64,000 nucleotides of DNA. Source: Anthoceros angustus (taxonomy: Eukaryota > Streptophyta > Anthocerotopsida > Anthocerotales > Anthocerotaceae). The notes beneath the pieces are model-generated. The model was not told the origin of the DNA. It did no database searches and saw nothing but the letters and a program-made list of their open reading frames with translations. Positions 35,711 through 47,300 of the stretch are shown here, piece after piece. Numbering within the stretch: the stretch's first letter is position 1; each line of letters begins with the position of its first letter. The stretch covers positions 186,001 through 250,000 of the forward strand of contig MU008171.1 of assembly GCA_010909165.1 (NCBI GenBank). Direction: 5' to 3'. Both the position numbers and the translations under genes were made by a program.

Positions 35711-38334
35711 ATGGCCGCTTTTGCCGAGCTCGGTCTGGCGCCAGCCCTGGCGGATCACATTCGAGGTAGTCTTCCTGCTTCAGTTGCTAGACCTTCGTTG
35801 TGCCAACCCACTTCTTCTTCTCTGATTTTTTCTGGCAGCAGATTCAATCAAATTTGAGGCTCCCACCGCAATCCAGCAGGCCGCCATTCCCGTCATTCTA
35901 TCCGGCAAGGACGTGTATGCGTTTCCCCCTCTCTGGATTTCTGTTTCTGGATTGGCCGCTGGCCTTGTGCGGACTCTTCTGACTGGCAGGAATGCAGGCT
36001 TGTGAGGGCGGAGACTGGGACGGGCAAGACTCTGGCCTACCTTGCCCCTATGGTGAGCTTGCTGCAAGCATCCAAGGCCCGGGTGACTAGGGTTGACGGC
36101 ACCTTCGGTGAGCTTTTAGCAGCTTGTCTGGCAGCCCAGGACCCTGGAAGTGCAGTGTGTGACGGGGTAAAAGGCCAGCACTTGTGCTGGTCCCAACTCG
36201 GGAGTTGTGTGTGCAGGTCTGTGCCGTTGCCGAGCAGCTCCTGCGTCGGTTCGTCTGGCTGGTTCCGGGATGTGTCATGGGTGGGGAGAATCGGGCCAAG
36301 GAGAAGGCACGGCTGCGGAAAGGTTGGGAATGTGCATCAATTTTGCTCTGTACCACCGGTGGTTGCGTTGGCTGGTCTCATGCCTTATTTCTTTGCATCT
36401 TTTTCGTGCAGGTATTACGTTGCTTGTTGCTACTCCCGGTCGGCTGCTGGATCATCTGAAGAATACAGCTTCGTTTCGTCACGATTTGTTGCGTTGGGTC
36501 GTTTTTGACGAAGCCGACAGGTCATGTCTCTCTCTCTCTTTTTCTTTCTTTCTTTCTTTCATCGCAGTGCACTAAATGAGTGCGAAGCTTGATTTGGTTC
36601 ACAGCCCTGAAGAGTATGTTTCTGTGTGTTTGCAGGTTGTTGGATATGGGTTTCAAAAATGACATCCAAGAAATATTACGGGTACTGGATTCCTCGCATG
36701 ACAGAGCGGATGCTGGCCTCAGGCCCCAGGGCAGGCAGCATATGCTACTGTCTGCAACTTTGAATGAAGATGTGGAGAATCTGGCAACCCTTAGCCTTAA
36801 AGACCCAACCCTTGTCTTCGTTGGTGGGGAGGTTTCGGCACCTCCCGCACAACAGAACACTATGAGTTCAGGAAAGAGGAAGCGTTTGGAAGTAGATAGT
36901 GTGGCGCTGGACGACAGGGAGGGCCACACCAATTACTGCATCCCACAGCAGATTGAGCAAAACTACCTCCTAGGTATGTCTGAATTAGTTAGATCGTTTT
37001 TCTGAAGAGCTCAATCTGTGTTTTGATCATAGTGCTGCCCAGTTGAAGGCGTACAATGGTCCTAGCTTTTGCAGCCCCTGCTGTTTTTTGGTTAGACGGG
37101 AGACGGACTTGACATCAAGCCCTCCCTGTCATGTGACACTGAGTCAATCATGACATTTTGCTTCTGTAGTATCGTGCAGGCTAAGGCTAATTTCCCTTTT
37201 GTGCCTTCTGCATCAGAGATCATCGGTTGATGGAGCATGCAAGGTAAAACCTCAAATCAGTGCCGATGCTCGTCTTTGAAGGCATGCCCAAGGTATTTGC
37301 GGCTGGGGTCCTCAAACTAACCCGGGCTTTTTTCACTTGGTGACAGCTGGTGGCATTCTTTTCCACATGTGACTCAGTTGATTTTCACTTCAGTTTGGTA
37401 AATGGATTTCAGTGGTCACGTCAGTCCAAAGGAAAACAGACCGAGCTGGTGAAGGCATTTCCAGGTCGTTGCTTTCGTCTACATGGGAGCATGGATCAAA
37501 AGGAAAGGATGCAGTCGTATTTGGACTTCAGCAGGGCTGCACCTGCTTTGCTGCTTTGTACAGATGTAGCTGCAAGGGGTTTGGATTTTCAGGATGTAAC
37601 ATGTATTGTCCAGTATGACCCACCAGGCGATGCAGCAGACTACGTGCACAGGCAAGTTGTGTTGGCTCTTTATGGATTGTGACTTGGGTGATTGTAGTAG
37701 CCCGTGCTTGACTGGTTGAAGGGGTAGAAGCTGACTGCGGGAAATGCAGAGTGGGAAGGACTGCTCGCATCGGTCATCGAGGTGAGGCTGTTCTTTTTCT
37801 GCAGCCAAGGGAGGTGGATTACATGAAAGAGCTACAAACACATGGAGTGGCCCTGAAACGGCTTTCGCTTGAAGATGTATTGAGTTCTGTGCAAACAATC
37901 AGAGCACCAATGAAGGGTGACTGGAAGCGTCCAGAAATACATCCAACAACGATTGCAATGCACAGAGCATTGGAAGCCTTCATAGGCAGACAAGTAAGTC
38001 TTCTATACACGCCGAAGCAGCAGGTAGGATGTGCCGAGTGCCAGATTTGCATGTGCTCATATGTGGAAGTACTTTGCAGAGGGACCTGAGGCTACTTGCA
38101 GTGGATGCATTTCGCTCCTACGTTCGGGCGTATGCTGTACATCAAGGTGAGCTGAAGGGCATTTTCCACGTCCGAAACCTGCACCTGGGACATGTTGCGA
38201 AGAGTTTTGGGTTGTGTGATGCGCCTTCGATGCTGGGGCAGTCGTCTCATAAGCTGGAATTGAAAAGGAAGAGGAAGGAGCAGCAGCAAAGCAGGAAAAA
38301 GAGAAAACTTAAGCCTGCAGCTGTGACGATGTGA
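35711..38334 (+). CDS. DEAD-box ATP-dependent RNA helicase, DDX31/RH17 type, with an in-frame TGA
   Basis: Family members act in nucleolar pre-rRNA processing. Exons in phase are 35711-35765, 35842-35914, 35998-36107, 36179-36322, 36412-36520, 36636-36973, 37033-37082, 37217-37243, 37347-37651, 37750-37993 and 38080-38334. Helicase motifs in order are AETGTGKT (I), PTRELCVQ (Ia), TPGRLLDH (Ib), DEAD (II), SAT (III), [14 protein letters not shown] (V) and [10 protein letters not shown] (VI). The C-terminus keeps the family block [21 protein letters not shown] and a basic lysine/arginine tail. Exon 7 aligns in length with Arabidopsis RH17 but contains TGA at 37044-37046 where RH17 has Gly. Exon 7's donor (GTTTTTTGG) is weak. 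The intron after exon 9 is GC-AG. The locus is either a recent pseudogene, carries a sequencing error, or is spliced around the stop. Confidence 0.88.
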
Positions 38335-38540
38335 AGTAGAAGGGCAATCCTATGGAGGCCTCCGGTTTGGCAGTCTCAGACCACCCACTGAAATCTTCCG
38401 CCAGTGGCAGAGGTTTTGAAACTGGCTGTCCAATTGCGCTCTGTTATATCTACCGGTAACACCCGAGTAACAGAATTTCCGCACACCCGTGGCGGGATGT
38501 GCGTGTTATTGGACGGCCGGGTTTTTGTGAGGGTGGCGGG

Positions 38541-38640
38541 AGTGTTTCAGTCGCGGGTGGTGGAAGTGTTTCAGTCGCGGGTGGTGGAAGTGTTTCAGTC
38601 GCGGGTGGTGGGAGTGTTTCAGTCGCGGGTGGTGAGAGTG
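38541..38640 (+). repeat. 24-bp minisatellite, four copies
   Basis: The unit AGTGTTTCAGTCGCGGGTGG plus TGRR is repeated at 38541, 38565, 38589 and 38613, with a decayed fifth unit following. It lies about 200 bp after the helicase stop codon. Confidence 0.9.
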
Positions 38641-38800
38641 AAGGAGTCGCGGAACCGCCGTATCGGATTTTCGTTTTATCCAATGTGGATGGTTGTTTCT
38701 CGACTCATTTCATACTTCCAGTCAATGGGTTTCTAAGCGTTGCTGTTTTGGTTTTCGCTTCACATGCGACGTATTGTTTAATGAGGAATCAGTGGTCAAG

Positions 38801-38950
38801 GGTGGTTTTGTCGCTCCAAGGATGGTTTAGTCGCTCCAAGGGTAGTTTTGTCGCTCCAAGGGTGGTTTTGTTGCTCCAAGGGGGGTTTTGTCGCTCCAAG
38901 GGTTGGTTTTGTCACTCCAAGGGTGGTTTTGTTGCTCCAAGGGTGGTTCT
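38801..38950 (+). repeat. ~21-bp minisatellite, about seven to eight copies
   Basis: The unit GGTTTTGTCGCTCCAAGGGT is repeated imperfectly with lengths of 20-22 bp. It is unrelated in sequence to the 24-bp repeat just upstream. Confidence 0.85.
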
Positions 38951-39059
38951 TCCGGCCATAGGGAGGTGGCGTCCCGTCTCCGTCAGTTCTGCATCGGGGA
39001 CTAAGAAGGGACTAAGAAGTTCTGCAGGAGGAAGGGGAGCACGCAGTGAGATGTAGGTT

Positions 39060-40600
39060 GGAGGTTGCCAAGGTGGATCAAGTCTGTCAGGACCCCGCCA
39101 TGGTGCGGTTCAAGAGATGTCTCTTGCTAGGCCGTCCTGTGGAATACACCTGGACCGCCCGAGCACTTTGCCCGGAGCCGGTGACACCAACGTCCAAGGA
39201 CACCATCTCTGCAGTCCGTGCCCTTCATCCGGCCCCACATGACCTTATTCCACAGGATGTCCTGGATTACATGTCGGAGGAGCCTTTTTGTCTCCACAGA
39301 GCGATCTTCGGTAGGGCTTTTACCATTGCCCCTTGGCTTTCTTCGAGTGGTCTTTCTGAGATAGTCTATGATCACCTTCGGGATTACTCTGCTCCCAACA
39401 ATCCTTCTAGCGATTTCTCGAAGCTCTTCATTCTAGCAGCAATAGTGGCCAGGGATGAGAGTTCTCACCGGATCGACTTGCTTTTAGGGGCACATGTCTT
39501 GCCACTGCCCCGCTGCTTTCTTCGGGTGGTCTTTCTGGGACAATCTATGATTACCTTCGGGATTACTTTGCTCCCGAGGATCCTTCTATACGCATGGACC
39601 GCCTGGGCACTCCGCTCGGAGATGGTGGCATCAATCTCCGAGGACACCATCTCTACACTTCGTGCCCTTCATCCGCCCCCATATGACCTTATTCCACATG
39701 ATATCGTGGATTACGTGCCGAAGGAACCTTTTTGTCTCCAAAGGGCGGCTTCGGTAGGGCTCTTGCCTCTAGCCCGCGGCTTTCTTTGGGTGGTCTGTCC
39801 GAGACAGTCTATGATCAGCTTCGGGATTACTTTGCTCCCGAAGATTCTTCTAACAGTTTCTCGGAGCTCTTCATTTTAGCGGCGGTAGTGGCCAGGGATG
39901 AGACTTCTCACCCGATCGACTCGTTTTTGGGGGCACAGGTTTGCTGGCCATGGAGGCCTCGGCGCCGGTGGCCTTCCTTGGGAGCTAGGCCCTCTCTCGG
40001 GCGTTGAGGAGAGGGCCTTCCCTTTGTAGGCTTCCCTTCAATTGGCCAGGGACTCCCTTTCCTCCGAGGCTAGGGCTGCCATGCCTCCCTTTTCCTCGTT
40101 TTCCATGGAAGGGCTACGTGGCCTTCAGGCTTCTATCCAGGAGAAGCAGTACGGGCAGGCATAAAAGGCAATCCTTCTGGACTCTATTATTCCTCAGCCT
40201 ATTTGTGCCCGCATCCACTCTTGCATGGAGGCATTCCAAATCGCACCAGCTTCTTTTTTTACTGTGATGAGGTTCTCCCTGGGTTTGGTCTAGCCTCTAG
40301 CCAGTTCTCTCTCAGTTTGCAGTTGTGGGGCCCCCCTCGACCACTCAAGGTCCTACCTGGCTCGCTATCCAATTGAAGGGCAACGTATCGCTACGCATGA
40401 TGCCGTTCGCGATGTCATGTTCTCGATGGCCAGCAGGCTATGGGCAAGGATTTTTCCGGCTCATTAAGCATTGTGCTAAAGCCTACCACAATCATCGGAA
40501 CGGGGTGGGTCTCCCTCTTCCCTCAATGGTGGCTTTCTTTCGACAGCGGGTATCCATCGCTTTGTAGGTGGCACTGGTCAACGCTATTTGCAGGACGGCA
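39060..40600 (+). mobile_element. LINE fragment with internal tandem duplication
   Basis: Plus-strand frames encode a LINE ORF2 part: ISAVRALHPAPHDLIPQDVL, then LFILAAIVARDESSH, and near the 3' end CGAPLDHSRSYLARY followed by ATHDAVRDVMFSMAS. The latter matches the C-terminal module of the minus-strand LINEs at 8.2 kb and 40.7 kb. About 39150-39480 is repeated at about 39590-39925, with a partial third copy at 39480-39590, so the frame is scrambled. Stops and frameshifts make it inactive. Confidence 0.7.
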
Positions 40601-41950
40601 ACAAGTGCAGGAGATGTGGCATCAAGGTCAAAAATAGGTCTGCCCTAAGCGAAACCCCGTTGAGCAAGGTGTAACGGCGATCCCTAAATGGAAGGAACCC
40701 GCCTTCCCTAGCAATAGACAACATAACGTCCCGGATGGCGTCATGTGTAGCGATACGCTGCCAACCCGCGGGACAGCGAGCCAAGTGTGTCCCAAAGTCA
40801 TCGAGAGGGGCCCCGCAACTACAAGTTGAAATAGAGCAAGCCATAGGATGGACCAAGCCAAGGCAAAAAGCGCATCGCAGTAGAATAAGTTGCTGGTGCG
40901 ATGCGGAACGCCTGAATACTAGGTCGAGCCAGAAGCCATGAACCTACCCCCTTTCCTGAGCAAGAGCAGAGACACCTGAAGCCCCCACAGCCCAACCTCG
41001 GAAAGCAAGGAAAAAGACGGCATGGCTGCCCTCGCCTCGGAGGATAAAGAGTCCCTGGCTAATCTTAGTGAGGCCTGCATGGGAAAAGTCCCCTCCTCAA
41101 CGTTTGCAATAAAAGCCTCCAGAATATGTGAATGACGAATTAAGAAACGGGAGGACAAGATGGGGGCAGAGAGAGCCCAGCTCTCTAAGAAAGCTGCTAG
41201 CGCGAAGGCCTCCGTGGCCAACAGAGCAGTGCCCCCAAAAATGATGGGAAGGAATGCCTGCCACTTCACAAGATCCCCGGCCGCACACTCGAAGGTGCCT
41301 GGGCCGATGATGTTGCCTAAAACTTGCATAAGTCGCTTGTCGAAATTCCTTAGTCTAGACAAGAAAACCGGGGAGGGGGCAACCGTTCGGAGAAGGTACC
41401 CTGGCCGGCGCGCAAAACAAAAGGAGAGGATCCTAAACGCCACTTGCGGGTCTCCCAGTTGAGAAAGGTTGTCAATGTGCACCAAATCCTCAGCCACAGC
41501 CGCGTCCACATAATCCTGGGTGAAGGCAGGAGGCCCAATCGGGACACCAAGAACCCGAAGCCCCGGCAAAGAAGCAATATCCCCTTTCGGATACCGTAGA
41601 AAAGGCACAACGCCAGAGGGAGACCAAACCTTGCACTTGATGATTTTGACCTTCAAATCGAGACGAGAGAGCTCTCAAGCTAAGAAATCAAACGCCACTT
41701 TAACCTTGTCTCCAGGCCCCGAGGATATGGGTATCGTCGGCCACAGACAGATACAAACATTCCTACACCGAAGAGGCAGTAGAAGACAAAGCCCTGAAAT
41801 GCGCCATGGCAAAGAGAGCACCTCCCAGAGGGTCACTTTGCCTAGTGCCCGTCGATACCCCCTTCCTCCGAGAGGCCATGCTGATAATAGAAGTTGGAAG
41901 GAGACCCATAAAAGGAGCGGACAAAAGGAATAAGGCTGGCCAACTACCCA
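40585..41950 (-). mobile_element. LINE fragment with reverse-transcriptase region
   Basis: The minus strand keeps a 245-codon open frame (41656-40919) with the thumb/connection part of a LINE (LPGLRVLGVPIGPPA, FGGTALLATEAFALAAFLES). The C-terminal module CSCGAPLDD...HLARCPAG...ATHDAIRDVM lies at about 40856-40740. Upstream, at about 41900-41780, is the reverse-transcriptase signature RRKGVSTGTRQSDPLGG, a decayed form of GVRQGDPLG. It is tail-to-tail with the plus-strand LINE ending near 40600. Broken in several places. Confidence 0.75.
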
Positions 41951-43100
41951 CCTACGTTCTTGAGTTCGTCGAAGATCACCAAATTAAGATTATGGTATGA
42001 AAGAACATGGGAAGTTCAAATCCCAATGTGAACATTTTGACTCTCCATTAACCTCTGATTGAGCTATGAAAGATGTGGGTTCAAATCCTATTGTCAACAT
42101 TTCCCCTCTCCAGTATAATACCTTCGGTGATATTATTTTGTTATTCTTGATGTTAAAAAGAACAACATATTATCATCACAGCATGAGAGGTGTGTGTTTT
42201 TCTATATCTTAGAAGCATGAGAGTGTCCTTTTTTTATATCTTAGAAGCATGAGAGGTACGTCTTTTTGTTTTTCATATTATTAAAAAAAACATCATACAT
42301 CATACTATCATCATAGCATGAGAGCTATGCCGTTTTCTATGTGTTAGAAGCATGAGAGGTGTGCCGTTTTTCATACCTCAGAAGCATGGGAAGTGTATCG
42401 TTTTGTTATTGTTGTTGTTAAAAACAACATCATACATCATATTATCATCATATTATGAGAGGTGTGTCGTTTTCCATATCTTAGAAGCATGAGAGTGTGC
42501 CATTTTCTATATCTTAGAAGCATGAGAGTGTGTCACTTTCTATATCTTAGAAGCATGAGAGTGTGTCATTTTCTATATCTTAGAAGCATGAGAGATGTGT
42601 AGTTTTCTATCTCAGAAGCATGTTCAATATTTTCTAGGTTAAACTACACCTGCAACGTTATTCTTGTTATTAAAACCAACATTATATTATCATCATAACA
42701 TGAGAGGTATGTTGTTTCCTATATCTTAGAAGCATATGTGTACTAATTTCTATGTCTTGGAAGCATGAGAAGTGTGTCGTTTTCTAAGTTTTCTGGGTTA
42801 AACTATACATACAATATAAAAGGCTTGAGATAATTTTATGATCCTTCCATTTTCTTCTCAAGTCCTCCGCTAAGGCTTATCATGCCCGCAATCACGAAGC
42901 AACGCTATTTCTCTTATTTTATGGCATTCTTCATATAGCGAGTTTCAATTTCTCTTCAATGGGCCCTCTACGTAGTTTCAATTGCTCTTCAACGGGCCCT
43001 CTACGGTGATCATCCACAAAGTAGCGATAGGTGGGTGACCGTGGCTACCGACCTCTTGGGGGTCAGGAATAAGTTGGGTTTTGTTTTTTCGTAGGTTCGG
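41906..43100. repeat. 1.2-kb duplicated block, copy 1, with TCTTAGAAGCATGAGAG minisatellite
   Basis: The block is AT-rich and non-coding. At 42200-42770 it holds about twelve imperfect copies of a 30-35 bp unit with core TATATCTTAGAAGCATGAGA. The whole block is repeated at 43113-44300 at near identity. Confidence 0.85.
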
Positions 43101-43112
43101 TGAAAATAAGAC

Positions 43113-44300
43113 TAAAAGGAGCGGACAAAGGAATAAGGCTGGCTACCCACCTACGTTCTTGAGTTAGGAAGATCACCAAATTAAGATTATGGTATGAAAG
43201 AACATGGGAAGTTCAAATCCCAATGTGAACATTTTGACTCTCCATTAACCTCTGATTGAGCTATGAAAGATGTGGGTTCAAATCCTATTGTCAACATTTC
43301 CTCTCCAAGATAATACCTTCGGTGATATTATTTTGTTATTCTTGATGTTAAAAAGAACAACATATTATCATCACAAAGATGAGAGGTGTGTGTTTTCTAT
43401 ATCTTAGAAGCATGAGAGTGTCCTTTTTTATATCTTAGAAGCATGAGAGGTACGCCTTTTGTTTTCATATTATTAAAAAACATCATACATCATACTATCA
43501 TCATAGCATGAGAGCTATGCCGTTTTCTATGTGTTAGAAGCATGAGAGGTGTGCCGTTTTTCATACCTCAGAAGCATGGGAAGTGTATCGTTTTGTTATT
43601 GTTGTTGTTAAAAACAACATCATACATCATATTATCATCATATTATGAGAGGTGTGTCGTTTTCCATATCTTAGAAGCATGAGAGTGTGCCATTTTCTAT
43701 ATCTTAGAAGCATGAGAGTGTGTCACTTTCTATATCTTAGAAGCATGAGAGTGTGTCATTTTCTATATCTTAGAAGCATGAGAGATGTGTAGTTTTCTAT
43801 CTCGGAAGCATGTTCAATATTTTCTAGTTAAACTACACACTGGCGTTATTCTTGTTATTAAAACCAACATTATATTATCATCATAACATGAGAGGTATGT
43901 TGTTTCTATATCTTAGAAGCATATGTGTACTAATTTCTATGTCTTGGAAGCATGAGAAGTGTGTCGTTTTCTAAGTTTTCTGGGTTAAACTATACATACA
44001 ATATAAAAGGCTTGAGATAATTTTATGATCCTTCCATTTTCTTCTCAAGTCCTCCGCTAAGGCTTATCATGCCCGCAATCACGAAGCAACGCTATTTCTC
44101 TTATTTTATGGCATTCTTCATATAGCGAGTTTCAATTTCTCTTCAATGGGCCCTCTCTACGACGAGTTTCAATTGCTCTTCAACGGGCCCTCTCTACGGT
44201 GATCATCCACAAAGTAGCGATAGCAGGGGTGACTGTGGGCTACGGACTCCTCTTGGGGGTCAGGAAATAAGTTGGGTTTTGTTTTTTTTCGTAGGTTCGA
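43113..44300. repeat. 1.2-kb duplicated block, copy 2
   Basis: This repeats 41906-43100. Differences are mostly shortened homopolymers and small indels near the join at about 43100; the middle is nearly identical. It runs straight into the retroelement-like copy B. Confidence 0.85.
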
Positions 44301-47300
44301 AGTGTAAAATAAGACGGAAAAGGAGGAATAAGCACGGACGGCACTCCGGACTGTGCTCGAGTGCACCGGACCGGAGGTAACGACCTCGGTACCACCACGA
44401 AGAACCTCGGACCGCGACCGGGTATTGGATAAGTCCGACCCCACTCCGGTCAAAACAGATAAGTACGCCAAGGAAAGTAACTTAGAAGTTGGGTCGTGAG
44501 TTAGGCCGGGCGCCACGTGGGCGGCCCGGAATGGAAGGCAGGCATCACTGAGCCGGCCGTAGCCTTGCCGGGGGGCCGTTATAAGCGGTATTAGCTACGC
44601 CAGCGTCTTTGCGCGGTAAGGCGGAGTAGGCGGAGGCGTAAGGCGGAGGCGTAAGGCGAGTAAGCCATGTGCCCCCGAGGCCACGGACAAAGAAGAGCCA
44701 CCCTCCGTGACTTCCGACGGGAGGCAAGGCGAGGTCATTCTCCCAAGTAACTTCGCACGATCTTCGCCCGCCTCGACACCCGGCCCGGGCGTTGTCTTTT
44801 GATCACCTGCAGCACCCTTCAGCCGACTTCGCGGAGGAAGCAATTGACGCCGCCAAGGAGCGGACGATCATGCCTCACACTCCAACAAATGGGATGTATG
44901 AGCGGGAGATGGGACCCAAGAAAGCGGGCGGAGGTCCGGGCGCCATGGAACTTGGTGGAGCGCAACATTGTCACCCGGCTATCCTGCCGGGCCGGAGGAG
45001 GCGGGGAGTTGGTCGAGTGGCACTGGACGCTTCAGTGCTCGACATTTGACAAGTGTCACCCTAGTCCGGAGTACGCCAAGATGTTGGCAGCAACAAGGAG
45101 GTTCGGCAAGAGCCTTCGAGGACCCTGTGGAGGTGGATGGAGGTCCCGAGGCGGTGTACAACCGCCCAATGGAGGAATTGGGGGCGAGTCCCAACCCCTC
45201 AAGGCCGAGGGAAGATAGGCGGCAAAGGCCGCCCATCCGTGAACGCAACGGACCACCAATGGCCGGCCGGGCCTGAGGCGACGAGGGTGCGAGCAAAGGG
45301 CCGTGATAATTGTCCATCGAACATGCTCACCAAGGTAGATCACCTTGGTGACAATCCTGTTCCCGCATGCGCGCTGCAGAGAGGAAGGCGCGAGATCGGG
45401 AAGGATCATCTTCGCCAGATCAATCGGGAAGCTCACAAGCCGAGGTGTGAGAAGCCTCCGCCGGCGCTATCGCTCTAATTCATGTGGGCACGCGGACCTC
45501 CTCAAGGAGGGAAGAGAGCGTGACCCCAAGGGACCGCCGCCCTACGGGAGGCGTAAGGAAGAACCTGAGGTGGAAGCCCGGCCCGTGTCCCGAGCAAGAG
45601 GGCGGAGGAGGACGACGGAGGGGAATCCTGCATTCCATACGCTTGAGCGGACTCCCTCGCCACCAAGGGAAGTGTGGGAGGACATCCTCGCTTCCTCCTC
45701 CCCGTGCCCCCACCGAGCAGCAAGCAGAGGCGGCCCAGAGGCGAGGAGGCGGCCCGGCCCGATGCCTCACCCACCACCACGACGGCAGATGAGCCCCGGC
45801 GGACTCGTCGGGGCGAGGTGGAAGACGGTGCCACCCGCCAACGCAACACCCCGACGGCGCCGTGCCCCGCCAACGGAGTGGCAAGAAGTCAAGAGGCGAG
45901 AAGGGCAAAGGGACGCCGCCAAGGAGCGGGAGGCCACCGCAGCCCACCCGAGCCGGGTCCTGCCTCCGACGGGAGAGGCAAGAGGGTCACCTCCCCAACC
46001 CCTCACCCTCCGAGCCCTGTGGAGAAAGAGGCGAACAAGGAATTGGCGGCCAAGAGGGCCAAAGAAGGTGAGGCTCGACTCAGACTGTGGACCTAAGGGC
46101 CTGATTAGGACCGAGAGCCCAGCCGGACTCGCCTCCGGACGGAGATGGAGGTCCTCGAGAGATGCCCGCCCACAACGGACTTCTTGGGGCCTCACAGGGC
46201 CGTGGAAGAGACACGGCGGTTCCGGCTACCGGCCATGGACGGTATGCTCTGGGTCTCGGGGACGGCCGAGAAGACCTGTGGAGGTGGAAGCCACAAGGAG
46301 GCGATGGTGCTCCTCCAGAGCAGATGGAGGCGGCCCAGAGGCGAGGAGGAAGGCGAAGCTCGGCCGCATCGAGGAAGGAAGCGCCGGAGGCCGAGAGGGA
46401 AGTCCGTCCATTCGACAGATCGGACTAAGTTTCTTCACCGAGTGAGCAAGGGCAGCAGAGGCCCAAGCACGGCCGAGGATCTCGCCAACGGCGAGGAGGC
46501 GCAGCAGAGGCGAGAGGGCTCGAGACCTAGCCGAGGCGGCCGCCGCCCAACACAGACTCGAGGCTCACCAAGGCACGGAAGCGGAAGCCACAAGGAGGCG
46601 GCCGGGATCACTATCGACGTGATCGAACCGTGGAGGGAGACGGCTGGGCAGCTGCCAACTCAAGGCCGAGCAGCTGGAGCACCTGGCCGAGCCGTGAGGA
46701 GGCGCTGGAGGTCAGCACCCGGGAGATCGGGGACCCTGTGGTGCCGCAGGAGGTAGAAGGCGGCGGGGAGGAGCCGGAGGACAAGAAGGATACCTTGAGC
46801 CGCAACTCCAAGACGACGAGCAAAGCAGGGGTTCTCAACGAGAGAATTCAAGACTTCGAGAGATAGAGCGCCCAGCCCGCTTGAAGACGGAGGAGAATAG
46901 GCGACGGCAAGGAGTTTGACGCGAGGCCGCAGCAGGAGGTGGAGGAAGTCGAGTCTGACGGGATACCGCCCGCCGGAGAAGGAAGTAGCGGACCTCGGGA
47001 AAGGATAAACGGAGGAAGAAAGCATTGGAGGAGAAGCAACACCGTCATCTCCTACAGGAAGGAGAGGAGCTCACCCATGGCCCGCAAACCGCAGAAATGA
47101 ACACGACGGAGGAGGAGAACGCCGAGCAGCAGGCCGCAGGAGGTGACGAGGCCGCCTTGACGGCATCAAGGAGTCCGCCCGCCAGCTGGTAAGCTTAGCC
47201 ACGAGATGGGCTGCCAGGCCGGACAACATGCCCACCGCCGAGCACCTGGAGGAGGGAGTACCGGTGCCCGGCTCATGTGGAGGAGGCGATTCAACAAGTC

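Noticed and set aside
39046-39879. 277-codon open frame as a host gene
   Set aside because: It is a tandemly duplicated LINE segment matching other LINE fragments in the window.
42010-42085. GGTTCAAATCC words suggesting a tRNA or SINE promoter in the 1.2-kb repeat
   Set aside because: No A box or tRNA fold accompanies them; the words sit in AT-rich repeat DNA and are duplicated with the block.
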